64,000 nucleotides of DNA, from NCBI RefSeq assembly GCF_019977195.1, contig NZ_AP024643.1, positions 1,364,001-1,428,000 on the forward strand. The letters run 5' to 3'. Shown in pieces: positions 1 through 8,922 of the stretch. The notes below the pieces were generated by a model. It was not told the origin of the DNA. It saw only the letters and a list, made by a program, of their open reading frames with translations, and did no database searches. This DNA comes from Arthrobacter sp. StoSoilA2. Its GTDB lineage: Bacteria > Actinomycetota > Actinomycetes > Actinomycetales > Micrococcaceae. The translations under genes were made by a program, and so were the position numbers. Within the stretch, counting starts at the first letter, position 1; every line of letters starts with the position of its first letter.

Positions 1-290
1 AGATCATGGCCGAGGGATCGCCGGCCAGCTTGATCCGCGAGCACTCCTCCCGCGAAGTACTTGAATTGAGGTTCGGATCCGAGCGGAACTCGCGTATCGG
101 CGTCGAACTTCAGGGCATCGGCGAGCGGCTCGAGACACTTCCTGACCGGGTGCTCATCTACGCGCATGACGGCGAGGCCGCGCTGGAGCAGGTTTCGGCG
201 CGGGGGCTGCGTCCGATGACGTCCCTGGTGCGCCGTTCCTCCCTGGAGGACGTGTTCCTCCGGCTCACGGGCAGGAGCCTCGTTGATTAA
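1..290 (+). CDS. ABC-2 type exporter ATP-binding protein, C-terminal fragment
   Basis: Only the last 95 residues are in the window (reading frame from base 3, stop TAA at 288-290), so the Walker motifs are upstream and not visible. What is seen is the accessory tail typical of DrrA/NodI-like ATPases, ending in an RRSSLEDVFLRLTGR motif found at the end of many such subunits. The permease gene that follows overlaps the stop by 8 bases, which supports one exporter operon of one ATPase and two permeases. The substrate cannot be read from the sequence; drug or lipid/polysaccharide export are the usual roles of the family. Confidence 0.8.
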   Translation, partial: IMAEGSPASLIREHSSREVLELRFGSERNSRIGVELQGIGERLETLPDRVLIYAHDGEAALEQVSARGLRPMTSLVRRSSLEDVFLRLTGRSLVD

Positions 291-1170
291 GGATCCGTTG
301 GGACCTTTCGGTGAAGGTACTGCCAAACCAATCACGACGGCGGAGCAGCCGTTGCGGGCACACCCGCCTGCCGTGTCGGCGGCCAGGGCGCGGCGTTGGG
401 GTTCCTTCTTCTACGCGGAACAAGTGCTCCGGGTCATGCGCAATTACGGCTGGTCCGTGGTGCTCTACAGCGTGGGGCAGCCCGTGGCCTACTTGTTCGC
501 CATGGGAGTCGGGCTGGCAAGCCTGGTTGATGCGAACAGCGAATCCGTCTTCGGGGGCGTCAGCTACCTGGAATTCGTGGCACCAGCGCTGCTGGTGTCA
601 GCGGCAGTCATGACGGCTTCGGGAGAATTCTCCTACCCCATCATGGACGGCTTCAAATGGCGGCGCGTGTTCTACGGGCCGCATGCCTCGCCCCTGGTAC
701 CGCAGCAAATTGCGAGCGGCCACATCATGGCAAGCACGCTCAGGTTCCTGCTGCAGTCGCTGGTCTACTTAGCAGTAGTGGCCATGTTCGGGGCCTCGCC
801 GAGTCCCTGGGGATGGGCGTCCGCACTGGTTGCCACCGTGGCGGCATTGTCCTTCGGCCTGCCACTCATGGCCTATGCCGCCAGCATCACCCAGGACAAG
901 GGGCAGTTCGCGTTAGTGCAGCGATTCATCGTCATGCCACTGTTCTTGTTCTCCGGGACGTTTTTCCCCCTGGACACGCTGCCGTGGGCTGTCCGTTGGA
1001 TCGGCTGGATATCGCCTGTATGGCACGGAACCGAGCTGGGGCGGGTCTTCACTTATGGCATGGACGAGAACCCCTTGCTGACCATTACACATGTGGTGTA
1101 CCTCCTGGCGACCGCCACGGCCGGCTGGCTGCTGGTCAGGCGCCAGTTCGTGAAGAGGATGGGCTCATGA
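283..1170 (+). CDS. ABC-2 type transporter permease (first of two)
   Basis: Predicted polytopic membrane protein of 295 residues with about six hydrophobic segments, the first near residues 58-80, after a hydrophilic cytoplasmic N-terminus. The layout is that of DrrB/NodJ permeases, and the motif PLFLFSGTFFPLDTLP near residue 230 is typical of the family. The TTG at 283 is chosen because an AGGAG lies 5 bases upstream and it overlaps the ATPase stop. The next permease begins in an ATGA overlap with this stop, so the three genes are translationally coupled. The two permeases probably form a heterodimer; substrate unknown. Confidence 0.85.
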   Translation: MIKDPLGPFGEGTAKPITTAEQPLRAHPPAVSAARARRWGSFFYAEQVLRVMRNYGWSVVLYSVGQPVAYLFAMGVGLASLVDANSESVFGGVSYLEFVAPALLVSAAVMTASGEFSYPIMDGFKWRRVFYGPHASPLVPQQIASGHIMASTLRFLLQSLVYLAVVAMFGASPSPWGWASALVATVAALSFGLPLMAYAASITQDKGQFALVQRFIVMPLFLFSGTFFPLDTLPWAVRWIGWISPVWHGTELGRVFTYGMDENPLLTITHVVYLLATATAGWLLVRRQFVKRMGS

Positions 1171-2000
1171 GTATCCTGACCGGCGGCCACAGCGCCACGG
1201 ATATCGCCCGGGAACGCAAGTTCGGACCGCTCTACTCCCGAAATGCCAAGGCAGTGGTGGCCCGTGGCCTCATGGCCGCCAAGTCCAGTACCTGGCTGGT
1301 GTTGCTGTCCGGGTTCTTCGAGCCGGTCCTCTTCCTGCTGGCCATGGGCGTAGGGGTGGGCTCGATCGTGGGCACAGTCCAAGGACCCGGTGGCGCGGAC
1401 ATCAGCTACGCGGCCTACATAGCGCCGGCACTCCTGGCGGTCTCAGCCATGAACGGCGCCATTTACGATTCCACCTGGAACGTCTTCTTCAAGATGAACT
1501 TCGCAAAGCTGTACCAAGGGATGCTCTACACATCCCTTGGCCCGCTGGACGTTGCCATGGGCGAGATCTTCCTGGCGCTGTTGCGGGGTCTCCTCTACGC
1601 CACGGGATTCACAGCAGTGATGGGAGTCATGGGGCTGATCACTACCTGGTGGGCCATCCTGGTTATTCCTGCGTCAGTACTGATCGCTTTCGGCTTTGCG
1701 AGCTTCGGCATGGGTATTACCAGCTTCATGAAGACGTTCCAGCAAATGGACTGGATCAACTTCTTCCTGCTGCCCATGTTCCTGTTCAGCGCCACGTTCT
1801 ACCCGCTCAGCGTCTACCCGCAGGTCATCCAATGGTTTATCCAGGCCATGCCCCTATGGCACGGGGTCGAGTTGCTGCGGCAGATCAGCGTGGGCTCATT
1901 CAGTCCTGCCACTGCCATCCACGTTGGCTACTACCTGGTGATGATTGCCTTGGGGATCATGCTCACCACCGGACGGCTGCGTCAACTGTTCCTGAAGTGA
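1167..2000 (+). CDS. ABC-2 type transporter permease (second of two)
   Basis: 277 residues when started at the ATG at 1167, which overlaps the previous stop as ATGA and has a GAGGA upstream. The open frame runs further upstream, but that part lies inside the preceding gene. It repeats the plan of its neighbour: cytoplasmic N-terminus, about six membrane segments and a motif LLPMFLFSATFYPLSVYP matching PLFLFSGTFFPLDTLP in the first permease. The pair therefore look like diverged paralogues forming one exporter with the upstream ATPase. Confidence 0.85.
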   Translation: MSILTGGHSATDIARERKFGPLYSRNAKAVVARGLMAAKSSTWLVLLSGFFEPVLFLLAMGVGVGSIVGTVQGPGGADISYAAYIAPALLAVSAMNGAIYDSTWNVFFKMNFAKLYQGMLYTSLGPLDVAMGEIFLALLRGLLYATGFTAVMGVMGLITTWWAILVIPASVLIAFGFASFGMGITSFMKTFQQMDWINFFLLPMFLFSATFYPLSVYPQVIQWFIQAMPLWHGVELLRQISVGSFSPATAIHVGYYLVMIALGIMLTTGRLRQLFLK

Positions 2001-2065
2001 TGGGTTTGTGTTCGCCATCCGTGGAAGCGGCACAGGCACCTTCAGGGGTTTGCGACAATTGACTC

Positions 2066-2632
2066 ATGCAATCTCTCGGCGACCCGCACCCGTCCACGTC
2101 CTCGTCCGGTAAAGGCCTTTTCAAGGGCTTCCGCATCGGCGGCCTGGGGATGACCGTAGTCATCATCGCTTTCGTGGTGGCTGTTATTTTCGCGGCCAAC
2201 CAGAACGATTTTGTGGGTTGGGTAGTTGCGGTGGTCGCCTTCGGCTGGCTCGCGCTCGCCGCCTTCGTGGTGTTCAGCATTCGAAGGGCCGCGCGGCGCG
2301 CCGGAGCAAAATTGAGCGAAGCGCAAGCCGCCTTCAACTCGGCGACCGGCCGCGCGCCGTCGTCGTCCTCGGCTGACAGCGGCGGCACCCGCGTTGTCGC
2401 TGAACGCAGCCAGGCCGATGAAGTACGGGATCTCAAGCTGGACCACTCCTTCAAGATTGTCCAGGTGCAGGTGCGCGTTGTGGACGAGGAGCGCGCCAAG
2501 GGTGCAGCGGCAAACCAGGACACCATCAACCGCGCGCTGGAAACCATCGCGATCACGGCCACCAATGCCCGGGACATGATCAAGTCCTCAGGTGGCTCGG
2601 ACGAGCCCGTGGCCGGCACCATCATCGACTAG
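2066..2632 (+). CDS. Conserved two-segment membrane protein, function unknown
   Basis: 188 residues. A polar N-terminus (about 1-30) is followed by two hydrophobic helices at roughly 31-48 and 52-72, then a basic stretch (RRAARRAG), an Ser/Ala-rich linker and a soluble C-terminal half (about 110-185) rich in charged residues. I do not recognise a named family. No clear Shine-Dalgarno precedes the ATG at 2066, so a leaderless or weakly initiated transcript is possible. The exonuclease gene starts 11 bases after its stop, suggesting cotranscription. Confidence 0.7.
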   Translation: MQSLGDPHPSTSSSGKGLFKGFRIGGLGMTVVIIAFVVAVIFAANQNDFVGWVVAVVAFGWLALAAFVVFSIRRAARRAGAKLSEAQAAFNSATGRAPSSSSADSGGTRVVAERSQADEVRDLKLDHSFKIVQVQVRVVDEERAKGAAANQDTINRALETIAITATNARDMIKSSGGSDEPVAGTIID

Positions 2633-2642
2633 AGTAGACCGG

Positions 2643-3476
2643 GTGAGTACGGCATTGAAGAAGGACTTCCTTCGCATCGCATCGGTCAACGTCAATGGCC
2701 TTCGGGCTGCCTACAAGAACGGCATGGCGGAATGGCTGGAGCCACGCGAAGTAGACATCCTCTGCTTGCAGGAAGTCCGCGCTCCTGACGCAATCGTCAA
2801 CACCCTGCTCGGCGAAGGGTGGTACATCCTCCACGCCGAGGCTGAGGCAAAGGGTCGCGCAGGCGTTGCCATTGCTTCCCGCGAGGAACCCACAGCCACC
2901 CGGATCGGAATCGGCGATGACTACTTCGCCACCGCCGGCCGCTGGGTTGAAGCGGATTTCATCGTCACGAACACCGGCGGTGAATCCTCCACGTTGTCCG
3001 TGGTCAGCGCCTACGTTCACTCCGGTGAGGCAGGTACGCCCAAGCAGGATGACAAGTACCGCTTCCTGGACGCCATGACCACCCGCCTCCCCGAGCTCGC
3101 CAAGCACAGCGATCACGCGCTGGTAGTTGGCGACCTCAACGTCGGACACACTGAACTGGACATCAAGAACTGGAAGGGCAACGTCAAGCGTGCCGGTTTC
3201 CTGCCGGAGGAGCGCGCTTATTTCGACCGCTTCCTGGGTGAAGAAATCGGATGGAGGGATGTCCACAGGGGCCTGGCAGGAAATGTTGCCGGCCCCTACA
3301 CCTGGTGGTCCCAGCGCGGAAAGGCCTTTGACACTGACACAGGCTGGCGCATCGACTACCACCTGGCTACTCCCGGACTTGCAGCAGCCGCGTTCTCGGC
3401 TGTCGTGGATCGGGCGCCTTCGTGGGACACCCGCTTCTCTGACCACGCACCGCTGGTAGTGGACTACCGGCTTTAA
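2643..3476 (+). CDS. xthA: Exodeoxyribonuclease III (AP endonuclease family)
   Basis: 277 residues, the usual size for the Xth/ExoA family of Mg-dependent AP endonucleases that open abasic sites in base-excision repair. Diagnostic motifs in order: RIASVNVNGLRAA near the N-terminus, LCLQEVRA carrying the metal-binding Glu, VVGDLNVGH with the catalytic Asp-Asn, WRIDYHLAT, and the C-terminal RFSDHAPLVVDY with the Asp-His pair. The GTG at 2643 is preferred because upstream residues in the open frame fall inside the preceding gene and do not resemble the family. Confidence 0.93.
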   Translation: MSTALKKDFLRIASVNVNGLRAAYKNGMAEWLEPREVDILCLQEVRAPDAIVNTLLGEGWYILHAEAEAKGRAGVAIASREEPTATRIGIGDDYFATAGRWVEADFIVTNTGGESSTLSVVSAYVHSGEAGTPKQDDKYRFLDAMTTRLPELAKHSDHALVVGDLNVGHTELDIKNWKGNVKRAGFLPEERAYFDRFLGEEIGWRDVHRGLAGNVAGPYTWWSQRGKAFDTDTGWRIDYHLATPGLAAAAFSAVVDRAPSWDTRFSDHAPLVVDYRL

Positions 3477-4622
<1,146 letters not shown>

Positions 4623-4626
4623 GTTC

Positions 4627-5304
4627 ATGTGCGCAGCTGGCCAGCTTAACGTCAAGACCGATACCCCCCAAGGCGTCGGTCCGGACGAATCGCGCCAGCC
4701 TGCTGTCACCGGCACCGATTGCGGTGCCGGTGACACCATGTGCGTTGGGGTGATCCTCGGCTTCCCGCCGGAGATCGCGCGTGAACTGCAGGCCTGGCGC
4801 GCCTCCTTTGGGGATCCCATGGCCGAAGTCATCCCAGCCCACATCACCCTCATCACCACCACGCCCACCCAGGATTGGGCAGCCACCCGGGACCACGTGC
4901 GCGAGATCGCCCGCTCACAGGAACCGTTCACCATCACCATCTCCGGTACCGGTTCGTTCCGGCCCGTTTCGCCCGTGGTTTTCGTCAACGTGGAAGAAGG
5001 CTTTGAAGAGTGCGTGCAACTGCACGAAAAGCTCCAGACGGGTCCGCTTGAGCGTTTGCTTCCTTTCCCGTACCACCCGCATGTCACCGTGGCCCATGAT
5101 GTGGCCGAGGAAAATCTGGACGAGGCCGAAACGGTCCTGAGAGATTACCGGGCGACCTTCCCAGTGGTTAGCATGGGACTTTACGAGCACGACACCAATG
5201 GAATTTGGCAGCTACGGGAAGAGCTCGACTTTGGCGGCGACACTGACGAAACGCAGCAGGCGGAATCAACATCCACCGGCGGGAAGTCCTCCGCTGCCAA
5301 CTGA
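4627..5304 (+). CDS. 2H phosphoesterase / 2'-5' RNA ligase family protein
   Basis: 225 residues from the ATG at 4627 (GGAG 12 bases upstream, right after trpS); a shorter product of 188 residues from the ATG at 4738 is equally possible because conserved sequence begins near MCVGVILGFPPE. Two His-x-Thr motifs, HITL and HVTV, separated by about 80 residues define the 2H superfamily (cyclic phosphodiesterase or LigT-like). A role in RNA end or cyclic nucleotide processing is inferred from the fold only. The C-terminal 25 residues are a low-complexity Ser/Thr/Gln tail. Confidence 0.8.
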   Translation: MCAAGQLNVKTDTPQGVGPDESRQPAVTGTDCGAGDTMCVGVILGFPPEIARELQAWRASFGDPMAEVIPAHITLITTTPTQDWAATRDHVREIARSQEPFTITISGTGSFRPVSPVVFVNVEEGFEECVQLHEKLQTGPLERLLPFPYHPHVTVAHDVAEENLDEAETVLRDYRATFPVVSMGLYEHDTNGIWQLREELDFGGDTDETQQAESTSTGGKSSAAN

Positions 5305-6316
5305 GCTGGCAAAGCTCAAACTTCAACTTCTTCACAAGCGGCAGGACTGGGGCCATGCCAAACGTGCCGGAGAAGGCCTTCCGAAGAGGGCCGGAGCCCT
5401 TCTCGCCCTCCTGATTGCCAGGCTGAACACCAACCGGGCCATGCGCTCCTTCCAGAACTACACCCGGCAGCATGGACCGCTTCTGAGTGCGGGCATCGGC
5501 TTCAACATGTTCTTCTCCATCACAGGTCTGCTCACCACCGGTTTCGCCATCGCGGGAATCGTCCTGGGCGGCAACCCGGTGCTCGAAGACGCTGTCATTG
5601 GCAGCGTTGCCTCTGCAGCTCCGGGACTCCTCCAAGTCAATGGCGGCGAGGGACTGGTCGATCCCCAAACGCTGCTCAATCCCTCAGGGCTTGGATGGAC
5701 CGCGGTCATCGCGGCTGCGGTAACCATCTTCACATCCCTTGGGTGGATTGCCAGTGTCAGGGAAGGCCTGCGTGGCGTGATGGATGCTGATCCGCTCCAG
5801 CGCAGCCCCATCCTGCAGAAACTGATCGACGCCGGCACCCTCCTGCTCCTTGGCGTGATCCTCGTGGTCAGCGCCGGCGCATCCCTGATCTTTGGCACGG
5901 CTGCTGCCTGGATCTTCGACCTCCTCCGGTTGGACGAGGCAGTGGCGGCTCCCGTGGCGGCCGTCGTCAAGGTCGTCGTCCCCCTCCTGCTGAACTGCGC
6001 GACGGCGGCAGTGTTGTTCCATATCGCCGGTGGCCTAAAGCTGGGGCGCCAGGCGTTCATCGAAGGGGTTGCACTGGCTGGCATCGGGACCACCGTGCTT
6101 CAGCTGTTCAGTACCGAACTCCTCGCCCGGGCAGGACAGAACCCTGTCCTCGCCTCGTTCGCCATCATCATCGGCCTTCTGATCTGGTTCAACCTGGTAA
6201 GCCAGGTGTACCTTGTTTCGGCTTCGTGGGCCGCCATCCGCGAAGCTGACCTGCAGGCAGGGGAGACCCCGCGCAAGAAGGTCCTCGGTTCACGCCGCAC
6301 AACGCCCCAGACGTAA
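5198..6316 (+). CDS. YihY/BrkB family inner membrane protein
   Basis: Up to 372 residues with about six hydrophobic segments between residues 95 and 345. The sequences RSFQNYTRQHGPLLSAGIGF near residue 82 and LLIWFNLVSQVYLVSASW near 328 are characteristic of YihY/BrkB proteins (older name ribonuclease BN is a misnomer for this family). Start is uncertain: the ATG at 5198 overlaps the previous gene by 107 bases and lacks a good ribosome site; a TTG at 5231 has a GGAAGAG just upstream; the ATG at 5441 would keep only the membrane core. Function in actinobacteria is not established. Confidence 0.85.
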   Translation: MEFGSYGKSSTLAATLTKRSRRNQHPPAGSPPLPTELAKLKLQLLHKRQDWGHAKRAGEGLPKRAGALLALLIARLNTNRAMRSFQNYTRQHGPLLSAGIGFNMFFSITGLLTTGFAIAGIVLGGNPVLEDAVIGSVASAAPGLLQVNGGEGLVDPQTLLNPSGLGWTAVIAAAVTIFTSLGWIASVREGLRGVMDADPLQRSPILQKLIDAGTLLLLGVILVVSAGASLIFGTAAAWIFDLLRLDEAVAAPVAAVVKVVVPLLLNCATAAVLFHIAGGLKLGRQAFIEGVALAGIGTTVLQLFSTELLARAGQNPVLASFAIIIGLLIWFNLVSQVYLVSASWAAIREADLQAGETPRKKVLGSRRTTPQT

Positions 6317-6341
6317 GAGTTGCTTTCTTCCAGGAGGTTTC

Positions 6342-6494
6342 ATGAACAACCAGTTGTGGATCGCTTGCCTCCTGGGAACCGCTGCAGGGCTGGTGGTTGG
6401 CCAGCTCGTCTTCAACTCTCCATTTGTGGGAATCCTCGTTGGCCTCGGCCTGGGCGCCTTGGTTGGAGCGGCTGTAGGACCCCGCCGCGAATAG
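6342..6494 (+). CDS. Small glycine-rich membrane protein (50 aa)
   Basis: 50 residues preceded by an excellent CAGGAGG ribosome site 5-11 bases upstream of the ATG at 6342. The protein is almost entirely two hydrophobic helices (about 5-22 and 27-46) with Gly-x-x-x-Gly spacing (GLGLGALVGAAVG), a glycine-zipper type pattern, ending in basic PRRE. It follows the BrkB/YihY gene by 25 bases and probably shares its transcript. No function can be assigned. The last 19 bases, including the TAG stop, are tandemly duplicated downstream. Confidence 0.7.
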   Translation: MNNQLWIACLLGTAAGLVVGQLVFNSPFVGILVGLGLGALVGAAVGPRRE

Positions 6495-6513
6495 AGGACC
6501 CCGCCGCGAATAG
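6476..6513. repeat. Perfect 19-bp tandem duplication spanning a stop codon
   Basis: The 19 bases 6476-6494 (AGGACCCCGCCGCGAATAG) recur exactly at 6495-6513. The first copy ends with the stop codon of the small membrane protein gene; the second is noncoding and abuts the palindromic repeat that starts at 6514. Confidence 0.95.
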
Positions 6514-6576
6514 CAACGCGGGGTCACTTACGGCCCATCCGGAGGGGGATTATGGGCCGTAAGTGACCCCGCGTTG
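6514..6576. repeat. REP-like palindrome, family A, copy 1
   Basis: Arms 6514-6538 and 6552-6576 are perfectly complementary over 25 bp around a 13-base loop (CCGGAGGGGGATT). It lies between two convergent genes and could act as a bidirectional terminator, but it lacks a T tract. A second copy at 10232-10294 has the same loop and arms except for one base pair exchanged on both sides. Confidence 0.95.
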
Positions 6577-6588
6577 GTTCCAATCCGG

Positions 6589-8850
6589 CTATGGTGCCCG
6601 GACCAGACCTTCCCACCTGACGGTCCAGTCAGCCGGGAAACCTGGTGCGTGGCGGTCCGGTCCGTTGTCCCAACCAGCGGCCATCAACGCGACGGCGGCG
6701 AGCAGCCCACCATTCCCGGGCAGATATAGCGGAAGCGAATCCGTTTGACGGTTGTGCCCGTTTGTCAGCACGCTGTTCTTACCGGCGTCCAGCAGAAGGG
6801 CGTCGACGGCGGCCTCCGGATCCTCCAAACGGGCGGCTGTCATGGCCATCACTGGGTAGTCCCAACCCCAGGTACTGCCCCAATCCCAGTCGGCCAGGAC
6901 ATCTGACAGGGTGGCGCGCATGATGTCGGGATCAATCAGGTCGGTCAGAGGCAGGACGCCCAGCGCGCACAGCATCGAAGGGTGGTCCGTGCGGATAGTG
7001 AAGGGCTCCACGTCGATCGCAGCGTAAACGCCATTCACCACGCGTGGCTTTACCAAAGCGTCCGCAACGTCAGCCCACGCTTCCACGGGTTCCAGACCCA
7101 GCCGCTCGCGCCAGGCAGCTGCGGTCCGCAGCCCCCACTGCCAGTAGGCCAGCTCAAACGTGGGATTGGTGACCCTGGCCCGGATGGAGCCGTAGCTTTC
7201 CTGTGCCGGAATCAAGGGTGGCCCCAGCTCGAATCCACGCTGCGTTGGATGGGCGAAGCTGGCCATGAAGGCAGCTGACTCGAACACAATCTCCGCGAAT
7301 TCTTCCAACACCTCACGGCTGGGATTTGCCCGGTACGCAAGCTCGGCCAAGTGAATGGGGTGTGGCTGCTGCCAGATCAGGAATGTTCCGATCGGACTTG
7401 GGCTTTCCCGGCCGTCCGGCCCGATCTGCTTGGGCCAGCGGACGCCGTCGAATCCTTGCGCGTTTGCCGTTTGACGCGATACCTCCAGCACTGTGGAGTA
7501 CCACCGTAGCGATGGCAGGAGCAGCTCCACCCGGTTCCAGTGGGCAAAGTGTGCAGCATGCCACCAGTGCATTTCCAAGTGGAAGCGGCCGCGCCAGGAG
7601 TTGCACACGAGTCCGGTTTCCTGCGGAGGCAGCGAACCTGAGCAATTGATCGCCGTCAGATACTGCGAAAGGACAATCCGGCGCTCAAGTTCCTTTGCTC
7701 TGGGATCGTCGGTCGCATCAAGTTCGATCGCCCCGCCGGAGGACCAGAACCCGGGCCAATAGGCCTCCGAAGCTGCGGTCACGCTAAGGGCAGGTGAAAG
7801 CCCGACGCCGGTCTGGCCAATGGCGTCAGGGCTCACCGCTGGCGTCGTGGCTGTTGGCCTGTTGTTGCCTCGAGGGATGCAGTCGCCATCTCCGGCGGAC
7901 AGGAAGGCGACGGTGAAGTCCAGCATCTGGTTGGTTTCCGGACGCGCGGTCATGGCGTGAGCTACTCGGAGTTGGTGCTGTCCGGTCTGTTCCACTGTCA
8001 GGTTGTGGCCGGTGATCACCACCTGATAGCGGGCCTCATCCAGTTCCCGGTGGACTGTCCATGTCGCGCAGCCATCATGCTCTTCGGACATCACGGGACC
8101 GTCTACCGAGGTGGTGTGGGCGTCCGGACTGTTCCAGTCGGCCGCGTCGTGCCAGGCTTCGGAACCGTAGGGAAAGCTGATGCCAATAAGCAGACCGGCG
8201 CCCAGTGCTGGCGACTCCACGCGGAAGCCGAGTTCGTCGCGGTCCGGGTGGCACGCCGTCGTGACCTTGACGGGGTGTCCGGCCAAGGTGAAGCGGCTGA
8301 TGATTACTCCCGACCATAAATCGAGTGTTTGTTCGGTGTCGGTGATTTCAGCCTCAATGATGGAGCGCGCCGTGCCATTCTCCAGCCACTGGAAGCCGAC
8401 GCGCCCCACGTCCAGCCGGTGCTGGTTCGCCCGGAGCCACGTTTCAGCCGTGGATGTGTCTGTCTCGCGATCATTGACGATGCCACCCACCATGTCCACG
8501 TAGGGCACTGGGCCGCGGGGGGAATCGTAGAGGACTATCGAGTCGGCAAGGTCGTACGGCTGCGGCGGCGGCACGGAGTGCCAACCCCATTGTGACTGGG
8601 TTCCCAGAAGCGTGCCCGGCGGGAGGTCATCGCGGGCGCCCACAGGGTAAGAGGCCGGCAGCGATTGGAGTCCGGTGACGTCAACGGTGAAGCCGAACTC
8701 GCCATTGCCCACGGAGAGCGGGCTTCCGGGATCGAGACGACTCTGATGGACGTTGTGCCGCTGAACGAGAGCCCTCCGGTCGATTTTTCCGGCTATTGTG
8801 TGCACTCCGCACGCCCTCCCAGTTTTGTGATCGAAATAGTTAATGGTCAT
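6589..8850 (-). CDS. Putative six-hairpin glycosidase (GH65-like)
   Basis: About 753 residues, no signal peptide, so likely cytoplasmic. An N-terminal beta-rich region (about 1-330) is followed by an alpha-helical region with LEMHWWHAAHFAHWNRVELL and WDWGSTWGWDYPVMAMTAARL, resembling (alpha/alpha)6-barrel glycoside hydrolases such as GH65/GH95 relatives. Substrate is unknown. The conserved part seems to start near DRRALVQRHN (about residue 24), so the ATG at 8850, which lacks a good ribosome site, may be too far upstream. The gene is divergent from a sugar-binding lipoprotein, which supports a role in carbohydrate use. Confidence 0.75.
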   Translation of the reverse strand: MTINYFDHKTGRACGVHTIAGKIDRRALVQRHNVHQSRLDPGSPLSVGNGEFGFTVDVTGLQSLPASYPVGARDDLPPGTLLGTQSQWGWHSVPPPQPYDLADSIVLYDSPRGPVPYVDMVGGIVNDRETDTSTAETWLRANQHRLDVGRVGFQWLENGTARSIIEAEITDTEQTLDLWSGVIISRFTLAGHPVKVTTACHPDRDELGFRVESPALGAGLLIGISFPYGSEAWHDAADWNSPDAHTTSVDGPVMSEEHDGCATWTVHRELDEARYQVVITGHNLTVEQTGQHQLRVAHAMTARPETNQMLDFTVAFLSAGDGDCIPRGNNRPTATTPAVSPDAIGQTGVGLSPALSVTAASEAYWPGFWSSGGAIELDATDDPRAKELERRIVLSQYLTAINCSGSLPPQETGLVCNSWRGRFHLEMHWWHAAHFAHWNRVELLLPSLRWYSTVLEVSRQTANAQGFDGVRWPKQIGPDGRESPSPIGTFLIWQQPHPIHLAELAYRANPSREVLEEFAEIVFESAAFMASFAHPTQRGFELGPPLIPAQESYGSIRARVTNPTFELAYWQWGLRTAAAWRERLGLEPVEAWADVADALVKPRVVNGVYAAIDVEPFTIRTDHPSMLCALGVLPLTDLIDPDIMRATLSDVLADWDWGSTWGWDYPVMAMTAARLEDPEAAVDALLLDAGKNSVLTNGHNRQTDSLPLYLPGNGGLLAAVALMAAGWDNGPDRHAPGFPADWTVRWEGLVRAP

Positions 8851-8922
8851 AACTATTGACGAGCATAACCCCCCTTGATACGTTTCAGGAACCGTTTTCT
8901 CAGACTTGAAGGAAGTTACCCA

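Noticed and set aside
8880..8912. LacI-type operator in the glycosidase/lipoprotein gap
   Set aside because: GGAACCGTTTTC has only partial symmetry around CG; too weak to list as a site.
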